From CAYLUN01 sp964386865 (GTDB lineage Bacteria; Verrucomicrobiota; Kiritimatiellia; RFP12; UBA1067): DNA of 64,000 nucleotides. The translations under genes and the position numbers were made by a program. The notes under the pieces are model-generated. The model was not told where the DNA came from. It saw only the letters and a program-made list of their open reading frames with translations, and ran no database searches. The stretch spans positions 72,741 to 136,740 of the forward strand of contig CAYLUN010000005.1 in the NCBI GenBank assembly GCA_964386865.1. The letters are read 5' to 3'. Below are positions 42,213 through 50,005 of this stretch, piece by piece. Every line of letters starts with the position of its first letter. The stretch's first letter is position 1.

Positions 42213-44339
42213 ATGAAGGCGGTTATATTGGCGATGGGAGTGGCGGCGGCGCTGGGTGTGCGGGGCGAGATCGCGAAGCAGCCGTTTCCAATGGACTGGT
42301 CGACGCACGCGGAGTCCGTGGTCGATCTGCGTGCGTGTGACGTGGCGGGCAAGGCCGGTTTCATCCGCGCCGAGGGCGGGCACCTGGTCACGGCAGATGG
42401 CTCCCGCTTCCGCATCTGGGGCGTGAACATCTGCGGGCCGGCCTGCTTCCCCGAAAAAGAGCAGGCCGTCGCGCTCGCCGACCAGCTCGCCCGGCTCGGC
42501 GTCAACTGCGTGCGCTTCCACCATATGGACTCAGCCTGGAGCGTAATGTTCGATAAAGCCAAGAGCGACACGCAGGAGCTGAGCCCCGCCGCGCTCGACC
42601 GGCTCGACTTTCTCGTCGCCGAGTTCAAGGCGCGCGGCATCTACGCGAACCTCAACCTCAACGTCGGCCGCCGCTTCAAGCCCGGCGATGGCGTGCGCGA
42701 CGCGGACAAGCTCGGCTATGGCAAGTCCTGCACCTACTTTAACCCGCGCCTGATCGAACTGCAGCACCAGTTCGCGCGGCAGCTCCTGACGCATAAGAAT
42801 CCCTACACCGGCAACGAGTACCGCCATGAGCCCTGCGTCGCCACCGTCGAGATCATCAACGAGAACGCCGTGCTCGAGGGCTGGGTCGGCGGCCGGCTCA
42901 TCGGCAAGGACGTCGAGAAGTCCGACACCTGGTCGCCGATCCCCGTCTCCTACGCCGAGGAGCTGACCGACCTCTACAACGCCTGGCTCGCCAAGAGCCT
43001 CGCGCCCGAGCAAGTCGCCGCGCTGCGTGCCGAGGCGGGCGTCGCGGCGGGCGCCCGCGTGCCGCGCCTCGCGCCGTCGGCGTTCGCCAAAGCCTCGGCC
43101 GACCGGTTCCGCGCCGAAGCCGCTTTTTACATCGACGTTGAACACCAGTTTTTCGCGGGTATGAAGCGGCTGCTCAAGGACGAGCTGGGCGTGAAGTCCG
43201 CCGTGGTTGGCACCGCCGACCACAACGATGGCTACGCGGCCTACGCGCACATCGAGGCGAACGCCCTGTTCGACTTCATCGACGGTCACGGCTACTGGCA
43301 GCACCCCGACGTCAACGGCGAAATCCCTTCGATGAAGAACACGCCGATGGTGAACGACCCGCTCGATTCGACCGTCACGCAGTTCGCCCGCGCGCCGGTA
43401 CTCGGCCGCGCCTTCACGATCTCTGAGGTCAACCATCCCTTCCCGCACGAGACCGCCTGCGAGGGCTTCCCGATCCTGACGGCGTACGCGCTCTTCCACG
43501 ATTGGGACGGCATCTACTGGTTCACCTGGGACAACGGCAAGCCGTCGTCCGACGGCGGCGTCCCCAAGCGTGCTTTCTTCACGATTCCGGTCGATCCCGT
43601 CAAGGTCGCCAACCTCATGGCCTGTGGCGTGCTGTGGCATCAGGGCGGGATCGCGAAGGCCAAGGAGACCGTCGTGCGCTCGTACACGCGCGAGCAGATG
43701 ACCGACGCGTTGCGCCTCGACCGCAAGGAGCGGCCGTTCTTCACACCGGGCTTCGACCGCGCCACGCCGCTCCTGCACGCCACGCGCTTTCGCTTCGACG
43801 GCGGGCCCGCCACGGCCTTCCCGCCCGCCGCGCCGCTGGGCGAGATCGTTTCCGACACGGGTGAGCTCGCTTGGACGGGCGCGGACAAACAGCAGGGGCT
43901 GGTGACGGTCGACGCCCCAGGCGCGCAGGCGCTCATCGGTTTCGTGTGCGACAGCGCCCGAGCGACCAAGCACCTCTCCGCCGCGGTCAGCAACGAGGTC
44001 TGCTCGCTCCTGCTCGTGCCGCTTGACCGCAAGCCCATCGCCTCTTCCTCGCGCCTGCTGTTGGCCGCCACCGGCTGGTGCGGGCACGGCGACATGAAGT
44101 GGGACGCCCCGCGGCACAAGATATTCGACTGGGGCCACGGCCCCACGCAGATCGAGCCCGTGAGCGGAACCGTGACCCTGCGCGGCCTGACGGGCGTGAA
44201 AGCCCTCCGCGCCCAGCCGCTCACCGCCGCTGGCGCGCCGACCCTTGTCGCATGGCCGGTGAGGCAGACCGGCGACGCCTTTACGGTCACTCTCGGCGTC
44301 CCCACCGCGACGCTGGTGCTGATTGAGTTGGAGCGGTAG
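42213..44339 (+). CDS. Secreted clan-A-like glycosidase
   Basis: 708 residues from the ATG at 42213 (GAGGGGGTGCGG upstream and signal peptide MKAVILAMGVAAALGVRG); the frame extends 15 codons upstream without signals. The barrel starts at FRIWGVNICGPACFP. The catalytic Glu pair is N216-E217 in TVEIINENAV and the Glu in ISEVNHPFPHE; DFIDGHGYWQHPDV is shared with the protein at 19995. The C-terminal part is beta-rich. It is the simplest member of the local family, without CBM inserts. Instead, at the equivalent barrel position, it has SAFAKASADR (residues about 289-298), whose DNA looks like a dispersed repeat. Likely a secreted retaining glycosidase; substrate unknown. Confidence 0.87.
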   Translation: MKAVILAMGVAAALGVRGEIAKQPFPMDWSTHAESVVDLRACDVAGKAGFIRAEGGHLVTADGSRFRIWGVNICGPACFPEKEQAVALADQLARLGVNCVRFHHMDSAWSVMFDKAKSDTQELSPAALDRLDFLVAEFKARGIYANLNLNVGRRFKPGDGVRDADKLGYGKSCTYFNPRLIELQHQFARQLLTHKNPYTGNEYRHEPCVATVEIINENAVLEGWVGGRLIGKDVEKSDTWSPIPVSYAEELTDLYNAWLAKSLAPEQVAALRAEAGVAAGARVPRLAPSAFAKASADRFRAEAAFYIDVEHQFFAGMKRLLKDELGVKSAVVGTADHNDGYAAYAHIEANALFDFIDGHGYWQHPDVNGEIPSMKNTPMVNDPLDSTVTQFARAPVLGRAFTISEVNHPFPHETACEGFPILTAYALFHDWDGIYWFTWDNGKPSSDGGVPKRAFFTIPVDPVKVANLMACGVLWHQGGIAKAKETVVRSYTREQMTDALRLDRKERPFFTPGFDRATPLLHATRFRFDGGPATAFPPAAPLGEIVSDTGELAWTGADKQQGLVTVDAPGAQALIGFVCDSARATKHLSAAVSNEVCSLLLVPLDRKPIASSSRLLLAATGWCGHGDMKWDAPRHKIFDWGHGPTQIEPVSGTVTLRGLTGVKALRAQPLTAAGAPTLVAWPVRQTGDAFTVTLGVPTATLVLIELER
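43077..43106 (+). repeat. Probable dispersed repeat (AFAKASAD-encoding) inside a gene
   Basis: The stretch TCGGCGTTCGCCAAAGCC plus TCGGCCGACCGG encodes SAFAKASADR. From memory this peptide, in exactly this form, recurs in unrelated proteins of many genomes as a translated repeat. Only one copy is in the window, so the assignment rests on memory. Confidence 0.45.
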
Positions 44340-44395
44340 TCCATGCGGCCATGGACGGTGTACGGATACAGAACACGTGCGGAAAGGCGGTTCAT

Positions 44396-44923
44396 ATGGT
44401 TCTTGAAGAAGTTGCCGGCCTATACCGGATCATTAGCCTGAAGGTTTTGCGGCGCACGCCGAACGTGAAGTTCGACGCGCTGGACATGGGACACATCAGC
44501 CCGATCGCGTCAATCGACCGCGTCATTCACGAGTGCGGCGCGATCTCGCCCGGCAGCGTGGGGGAGGTTGAGCGGCCGTGGTACATGCATCCGTGTCAGG
44601 AGGATAACCTGATGGTGCTTCACGGCACGCGATATGTGGATCTGTACACTTTGGGGCACGGCAGGATCGAGACGTTCACAGTGAAGCCAGACTGCGTCAG
44701 CATGGAGGGCGGCAAGACCTACGAGGGCGCGCTGATGCTGGTGTGGCCGCGCCACGTCTTCCACCGGATCGTCAGCTGCCCGAAGGAGGGGTCGGCATCG
44801 ATCAACCTCGCCGCGCATTTCGAGGGCTTCGACATCCGCACCAATTTCAACGTTTACGACCTCGATCCCTTCACCGGCGCGTACCGGGTCGTCCGCGAGG
44901 GCTACCTTGACCAGCCGAGCTGA
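44396..44923 (+). CDS. Small conserved protein, possibly cupin-like
   Basis: 175 residues from the ATG at 44396, preferred because GGAAAGG lies 8 bases before it; an ATG at 44351 would add 15 residues. There is no signal peptide. The middle (VERPWYMHPCQEDNLMVLHG, then TRYVDLYTLGHG) looks like a cupin core with a His in the usual metal position, and LVWPRHVFHRIVS fits the second cupin motif. The C terminus is FNVYDLDPFTGAYRVVREG. It may be a sugar-binding or isomerase-type cupin. It follows the 42213 gene closely and might be co-transcribed with it. Function not known. Confidence 0.7.
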   Translation: MVLEEVAGLYRIISLKVLRRTPNVKFDALDMGHISPIASIDRVIHECGAISPGSVGEVERPWYMHPCQEDNLMVLHGTRYVDLYTLGHGRIETFTVKPDCVSMEGGKTYEGALMLVWPRHVFHRIVSCPKEGSASINLAAHFEGFDIRTNFNVYDLDPFTGAYRVVREGYLDQPS

Positions 44924-45041
44924 GCGGGGCCCGCGCCTGCCGGGGCCGGGAGGATCGGCTCGTGACTCGTGTGGGAGGGCGCGAGCCCTTTGGCCGGCCG
45001 AGCCGCGGAACCTGCGATAGAATAGAGGCCCGAACGTCGCG

Positions 45042-46304
45042 TCACTTGCCCACACAGTAGAGCTTCTTCTCTCCCCGCAGGAGGAGCCGGCCGCGGACGA
45101 GGACGGGCGAGGCCACGAAGACGTCGTCGAAGCGCGTCTCGTTCAGAATTTTCAGGCCCGTCGGCGTGATCTGCGCGACATACACCGCGCCCTCTTCGCG
45201 GCAGAAGTAAAGCGTGTCGCCGGCGAGGACGGGCGAGCTGTAGAAGACGCCCTTGCCGCCGGGAAGCGTGGTCGTCCAAAGCTCCTGGCCGGTCAGGAGA
45301 TCCAGGCACCACACCCGGCCCTTGAAGTTGACGAGGTAGGCCTTGCCGTCGGCGGCGACCGGCGTCGCGCTGTCGGTGCCGACGCCGCGCTTCTCCCACA
45401 GGCGCGCCGTGGCCGTGATGTCGCCGCTGCCGCCGATCTTGACGCCCGCCACGAACTGCTCGCGGCCGTAGGGCACGAGGGCCACGCCTTGCGAAAGGGC
45501 CGGCGACGCGATGTTGCGCCAGGTGGCCTTGTTGTCGGGGTTGAAGCCGCCGCACTCCCACAGTATCTTGCCGGTCGCCGCGTCATGGCCGGTCAGGCGG
45601 TCCGCGCCCCAGAGCAGCAGGTCCGTGCGGCCGTCCTGGACGGTTACCAGCGGGGTGGCGTAGCTCTGCCCGCACTCCGCCTTGCAGGGAAAGTTCCGGT
45701 CGACTTTCCAGACCTCCTCGCCGCTCGCCGGGTTCAGCGCCACCACGTAGGAGTTGCCTTCGTGCATCACGGCTACGACCACCTTGCCGTCCGCGAGAAC
45801 CGGGCTGGTGCCGAGGTCCCAGTTGAGGGTGTCCTTGCCGTAACGCTCCTGAAGGTTGGTCTTCCAGAGGACCTTGCCGTCGAAATCGAGCGCGGCCAGC
45901 GTGCCGCTCTTGAAGTACGCGAAGAGCCGAGCGCCGTCGGTGACCGGAGACGGGCAGCTACCGCTGCCCCTGCGGTGCCTGCCCGGCCGCTGCTTGCCCA
46001 GCGTGACTTGCCAGAGCTGCTTGCCCGACCAGTCGAAGCAGAGCACGCCGTCCAGCCCGTTGGTGCCTTCGCCCGCGCCCGAGGTCAGCGCGATGCGGTC
46101 GCCCCAGACAACGGGGGTCGAGCCGCCCTTGCCGGGCAGCGGGGCCTTCCACAGCACGTCGTTGGTCGCCGAGAACGTGGCCGGGTAGCGGCCCGGGGCG
46201 GCCACGCCATCGCCGGCCGGGCCGCGCCACTGCGGCCAGTTCTGGGCGAGGACGGTTGCGCTGGACAGAAGAATGGCCGTGAGGCAGGTCAGGCTGCGCG
46301 TCAT
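45042..46304 (-). CDS. Secreted PQQ-type beta-propeller protein
   Basis: 420 residues from the ATG at 46304 (AAAGGA upstream; signal peptide RSLTCLTAILLSSATVLAQ). The mature protein starts NWPQWRGPAGDG, the usual opening of PVC PQQ-like quinoprotein propellers, and runs through blades with the recurring Trp/Gly pattern (GKQLWQVTLG, GKVLWKTNLQ, GEEVWKVDRNF, GKILWECGGFN). No quinone-ligand or haem-binding motif is evident, so it may be a non-catalytic propeller. A good promoter lies at 46358-46329, back to back with that of the next gene. Role unknown. Confidence 0.9.
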   Translation of the reverse strand: MTRSLTCLTAILLSSATVLAQNWPQWRGPAGDGVAAPGRYPATFSATNDVLWKAPLPGKGGSTPVVWGDRIALTSGAGEGTNGLDGVLCFDWSGKQLWQVTLGKQRPGRHRRGSGSCPSPVTDGARLFAYFKSGTLAALDFDGKVLWKTNLQERYGKDTLNWDLGTSPVLADGKVVVAVMHEGNSYVVALNPASGEEVWKVDRNFPCKAECGQSYATPLVTVQDGRTDLLLWGADRLTGHDAATGKILWECGGFNPDNKATWRNIASPALSQGVALVPYGREQFVAGVKIGGSGDITATARLWEKRGVGTDSATPVAADGKAYLVNFKGRVWCLDLLTGQELWTTTLPGGKGVFYSSPVLAGDTLYFCREEGAVYVAQITPTGLKILNETRFDDVFVASPVLVRGRLLLRGEKKLYCVGK

Positions 46305-46328
46305 GAGCAAAGTCCTTTCGAGACACCG

Positions 46329-46358
46329 ATAGTACACACATCGCATGAAACGGGTCAA
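46329..46358 (-). promoter_or_regulatory. Promoter of the PQQ-propeller gene
   Basis: On the minus strand: TTGACC (46358-46353), 18-bp spacer, TACTAT (46334-46329). Confidence 0.55.
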
Positions 46359-46372
46359 TCATAACGTCCCGC

Positions 46373-46401
46373 TTGACCTGAGCTATCGCCTTGCGTACCA
46401 T
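46373..46401 (+). promoter_or_regulatory. Promoter of the Tat-exported aldo/keto reductase gene
   Basis: TTGACC (46373-46378), 17-bp spacer, TACCAT (46396-46401). It is divergent from the promoter at 46358, with -35 boxes only 14 bp apart. Confidence 0.45.
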
Positions 46402-46451
46402 ACGATCCATGGAGTGTTGTACCGCGAAAACCTAGTCCAGGAGGACCGTCC

Positions 46452-47345
46452 ATGAGAACCTCACACATCACCCGCCGCGGATTTCTGGCTGGCTCAGCCG
46501 CCCTGGCAGCCGGCGCCGCCTTCACCCCCGCCTGCGTCAGCGTGGCTGGTAAGCGGAGCGCCACGGACACCGTCGTGCTGGGCAAGACCGGGCTCAAGCT
46601 GAGCCGGCTCGGCATCGGCCTGGGCAGCAACAGCGGCAACGTCCAGCGCAACCTCGGGCAAGAGGCCTTTAACAAACTAGTGCGTTACGCCTTCGACCAC
46701 GGCGTCCGCTACTTCGATTGCGCCCAGTCGTACAAGACCTTCGACTGGATTGCGGAGGCCATCAAGGGCCTGCCCCGCGACGAGATCTTCCTGCTGTCGA
46801 AAATCGGCGGCAACCCCGACAAGCCCGCCGAGGTCATCGACAAGCAGCTCAAGGCCCTCGGCACCGACACCATCGACTGCCTGCTGCTGCACTGCGCGGT
46901 CACCGCGACGTGGCCGCAGGAGCGCAGCCGCCTGATGGAGGCCATTGACGACGCCAAGGCCAAAGGCAAGATCCGGTCGAAAGGCATCTCCTGTCACTCG
47001 CTCCCGGCCCTTCGGGTGGCGGCGACGTCGGACTGGATCGAGGTCAACCTCGTGCGCGTGAACCCCCAGGCCAAGCACACCGACAGCGAGTCGCCGAAGT
47101 GGGATGCGCCGGGCACGGTCATCGAGCCGGTCCTCGAACAGCTGGAGGTCATGGAGAAGAACGGCCACGGCATCATCGGCATGAAGCTTATTGGCAACGG
47201 CGACTTCACCAACCCAGACGATCGCGAGAAGGCGATGCGCTTCGCCATGTCGCGCCGCGAGATCGACGCCGTGACCATCGGCTTCAAGAGCCCGGCCGAA
47301 ATCGACGAGTCGATCCAGCGCATGAACAGCGCGCTGGCGGGGTGA
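46452..47345 (+). CDS. Tat-exported aldo/keto reductase
   Basis: 297 residues. The N terminus is a twin-arginine signal (TRRGFLAGSAALAAGAAF), unusual for an enzyme that normally needs NADPH; such exported AKRs are frequent in PVC genomes. The barrel begins VLGKTGLKLSRLGIGLG; the catalytic tetrad can be placed in YFDCAQSYKTF (Asp, Tyr), LLSKIGG (Lys) and CLLLHCAV (His). A GISCHS motif and GIIGMKLIGNGDF follow. AGGAGG lies before the start. It is divergent from the propeller gene. The cofactor may be carried through the Tat pathway, or the protein may be catalytically altered. Confidence 0.92.
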   Translation: MRTSHITRRGFLAGSAALAAGAAFTPACVSVAGKRSATDTVVLGKTGLKLSRLGIGLGSNSGNVQRNLGQEAFNKLVRYAFDHGVRYFDCAQSYKTFDWIAEAIKGLPRDEIFLLSKIGGNPDKPAEVIDKQLKALGTDTIDCLLLHCAVTATWPQERSRLMEAIDDAKAKGKIRSKGISCHSLPALRVAATSDWIEVNLVRVNPQAKHTDSESPKWDAPGTVIEPVLEQLEVMEKNGHGIIGMKLIGNGDFTNPDDREKAMRFAMSRREIDAVTIGFKSPAEIDESIQRMNSALAG

Positions 47346-47401
47346 ACGCCAAGGCGACTCGGCGCAGCCGCGCCCCCAGTGCCCGCGAAGGCCGCTCCGG
47401 T

Positions 47402-47432
47402 CTGGGGGGGGGCGAACCTGCGGTGAGCCGTC
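47402..47432 (+). repeat. CTGGGGGG-type dispersed element, divergent copy
   Basis: A CTGGGGGGGGCGAACC block followed by TGCGGTGAGCCG resembles the elements at 57660-57685 and 38135-38161, with differences in the middle. The rest of the 184-bp spacer 47346-47529 contains only a weak promoter for the next gene (TATGTT near 47495). Confidence 0.45.
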
Positions 47433-47529
47433 GCGGGCGGGGCGGGCGTGAGGCGCGGGACGGCCGCGCGAGTTCTTTTGCGCGTGACAACAAACGGCTA
47501 TGTTACATCCATGCAGAAAGGGAAACGAC

Positions 47530-48420
47530 ATGACCAGACGCTGGACGACGCTGCTGTTCCTCTTCCTTGCCGCCGCCGCGTGGGCGGACAAGCCGTTCCT
47601 GTGGAAGGTTGAGGCGGGCGGGCAGAAGCCGAGCTACCTCTTCGGCAGCATCCACATCCCCTCGCCGAGCGTGACCAACCTCGCTCCGTCGGTCGAGCGG
47701 GCGTTTCAGGCGTCAGACGCGGTCTACTGCGAGCTGGCGTTCGAAGAGGCGACCGTGCTCAAAATCGCGCAGGCCTCCATGGGCGCGAAGACGCCGCTCT
47801 CGCAGGCGCTGCCGCCAGAGCTGTACGCCCGCACCGAGACCGAGCTGCAGCGCGTCGTGCCGGGGTTCAAGCTCGCGGCTCTGGAGCGGGCCGAGGTCTG
47901 GACCGTCGGGTTCGCGCTGGCCATGCTCGAATATCAGGTTCGCTATCCTCATGTGACGCCGCTCGACCTGCTGCTCTTTCAGCGCGCGCAGGCGGCGGGC
48001 AAGGCGACCGGCGGGCTCGAAACTGCCGAGGAACAGCTCGGGGCCATGAACAGCTTCACGGCGGCCGAGCAGGTCGACATGCTGCGTGCGTCGCTGGACG
48101 ACATGGAGGCGATGCGGCGCCAAGGCCAGTCGCCGGTCGAGCGCCTGCTGACCGCCTATCGCTCCGGGAGCGCGGAGGCGGTCGACCGCGAGGTGTCGCG
48201 CTCGCTCGAGCGCTGCTCGCCTGCCCTGAAGAGCCGCTTTGAGCAGTCGCTGCTGCACACGCGCAACCGCCGCATGGCCAACCGCATCGCGGAGAAGGTG
48301 CGTGGCGCTCCGGACAAGAGCTTCCTCTTCGTGGTTGGCGCGATGCACGGACTCGGCCAGGACAGCGTCGTGGACATGCTGTGGAAGGCGGGGCTGAAGG
48401 TCGAACGCGTGAGCCACTGA
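47530..48420 (+). CDS. TraB/GumN-family protein
   Basis: 296 residues from the ATG at 47530 (GAAAGGGAAACGAC before it; signal peptide RRWTTLLFLFLAAAAWA). The mature protein has YLFGSIHIPS near the start and VVGAMHGLGQDS near the end, the two histidine motifs of the TraB/PrgY/GumN fold, with helices between. Members are thought to be metal-dependent peptidase-like proteins, but biochemical roles are poorly known. It is the first gene of a tightly spaced plus-strand group (20 bp to the next gene), so it may be expressed with the glycosidases downstream. Confidence 0.88.
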   Translation: MTRRWTTLLFLFLAAAAWADKPFLWKVEAGGQKPSYLFGSIHIPSPSVTNLAPSVERAFQASDAVYCELAFEEATVLKIAQASMGAKTPLSQALPPELYARTETELQRVVPGFKLAALERAEVWTVGFALAMLEYQVRYPHVTPLDLLLFQRAQAAGKATGGLETAEEQLGAMNSFTAAEQVDMLRASLDDMEAMRRQGQSPVERLLTAYRSGSAEAVDREVSRSLERCSPALKSRFEQSLLHTRNRRMANRIAEKVRGAPDKSFLFVVGAMHGLGQDSVVDMLWKAGLKVERVSH

Positions 48421-48439
48421 AGAGCAGGAGCGAATTGCC

Positions 48440-50002
48440 ATGATGAAGTCGCATGCGTGTACAGTTCTCGCCGCCGTCCTCGCTTCGCTGGTCGGCCAAG
48501 CCGCGGCGCAGGCACAGCCGCGCCTCGGCATGAACTTGGCCGGGCCGGCGGACTGGATGACGGAGCTGCCCTTCGTGGACGTGTTCCGCACCTCGCGACA
48601 GTGGATCAGCCAGAAGCAGGGCGCGGGCTGGGGCAAAGGTCCGGAGCTGGCGATCGATGAGCTGGGCTGGGTCAAGCGGCTGGAGCCCGGCTGCTACGCG
48701 GAGTCGATGCTGTGCACGATTCAGGGCGGACACTATCCGGCGGGCGTCTACACGGTTCTCTACGAGGGAAAGGGCAAGCTCGCCTGCGGGAACAACGCGA
48801 AAGTGACGGAGTCCTCGCCCGGCCGGCTGCTGCTCGACGTCGACGCGTCCAAGGGCGGGTTCTCGCTCCAGATCAGAGAGACGGATCCGCAGAACTATGT
48901 GCGCAACATCCGCGTGGTGATGCCGGGCTTTGAGAAGACCTTCGAGAAAGAGCCGTTCCACCCGGTCTTCCTCAAGACGTGGAAGGGCTTCGCCTGCTAC
49001 CGTTTCATGGACTGGATGCACACCAACGGCTCGGAGATCCGCACGTGGGCGGAGCGCCCGACGCTTCAGCACGCGACCTTCTCCAGGCGCGGCGTGGCGC
49101 TGGAGTGGATGATCGACCTCTGCAACCGGCAGAAGGCTGACGCATGGTTCTGCATGCCGCATCTGGCCGACGACGACTTCGTGAGGCGCTTCGCGCAGCT
49201 GGTCAAGGAGCGGCTCGACCCGTCGCTCAAGATATACATCGAGTACTCCAACGAAGTCTGGAATGGCCAGTTCGTCCAGTGCCGCTACGCGGGCGAGCAG
49301 GGGGTCAAACTCGGGCTAGGGCCCAAGGAGCGCCCTTGGGAGGCGGGCTGGGCCTACACGGCGAAGCGGTCGCTGGAGATCTTCGCGATCTGGGAGTCCG
49401 TGTTCGGCGGGCACGCGCGCTTCGTGCGCGTGATCCCCACGCAGTCGGCCAACAGCGGCGTCACCAAAGGCATCTTGCGTGCTCCCGAGGTTGCGAAACA
49501 CGCCGACGCGCTGGCGATCGCGCCCTACATGGGCTACAGCATCGGCCGCGGCAAGACCGCCGACGTGGGCGAGCAGATGAAAACATGGTCAGTCGAGCAG
49601 ATGCTTGCGGATTTCGAGAAAGGCGCTTTTGAAGAGAGCCTGAAACACATGCGCATGAACAAGGATCTGGCTGGCCAGTACGGGCTCAAGCTGATCGCCT
49701 ATGAGGGCGGCCAGCACATGGTGGCGTTCATGAGGGATCAAGCCACGGTCAAGGCGGTCAGCGCGACCATGCACGCCTGCAACCGCCACCCGCGCATGGG
49801 CGAGCTCTACACGCGCTACTACGACGAGTGGGCCAAGCTCGGCGGCGACCTCTTCGCGGTTTTCTCCAGCATCGGCTCCTACAGCAACCACGGCGCGTGG
49901 GGCTTGGCCGAGTTCTACGACAGCAAGGCCGCCGACTATCCGAAGCTCGCCGCGACGCTGAAGTGGGCGCAGGCGCACGGGCAGGCCGTTGGAGGCGAAT
50001 AG
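48440..50002 (+). CDS. Secreted SNEVWN-type glycosidase-like/cellulose-binding protein
   Basis: 520 residues: signal peptide (MMKSHACTVLAAVLASLVGQAAA), a beta domain (about 25-165), then a TIM-barrel-like region with IYIEYSNEVWNGQF near residue 270, whose Glu would be the acid/base of a clan-A-type enzyme. WFCMPHLADDDFVRRFA precedes it. The pattern is known from PVC proteins sometimes named cellulose-binding; I do not know a tested activity. GCAGGAGC lies before the ATG. Position: 20 bp after the TraB-type gene and 3 bp before GH127, so one operon. Confidence 0.85.
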   Translation: MMKSHACTVLAAVLASLVGQAAAQAQPRLGMNLAGPADWMTELPFVDVFRTSRQWISQKQGAGWGKGPELAIDELGWVKRLEPGCYAESMLCTIQGGHYPAGVYTVLYEGKGKLACGNNAKVTESSPGRLLLDVDASKGGFSLQIRETDPQNYVRNIRVVMPGFEKTFEKEPFHPVFLKTWKGFACYRFMDWMHTNGSEIRTWAERPTLQHATFSRRGVALEWMIDLCNRQKADAWFCMPHLADDDFVRRFAQLVKERLDPSLKIYIEYSNEVWNGQFVQCRYAGEQGVKLGLGPKERPWEAGWAYTAKRSLEIFAIWESVFGGHARFVRVIPTQSANSGVTKGILRAPEVAKHADALAIAPYMGYSIGRGKTADVGEQMKTWSVEQMLADFEKGAFEESLKHMRMNKDLAGQYGLKLIAYEGGQHMVAFMRDQATVKAVSATMHACNRHPRMGELYTRYYDEWAKLGGDLFAVFSSIGSYSNHGAWGLAEFYDSKAADYPKLAATLKWAQAHGQAVGGE

Positions 50003-50005
50003 CGG

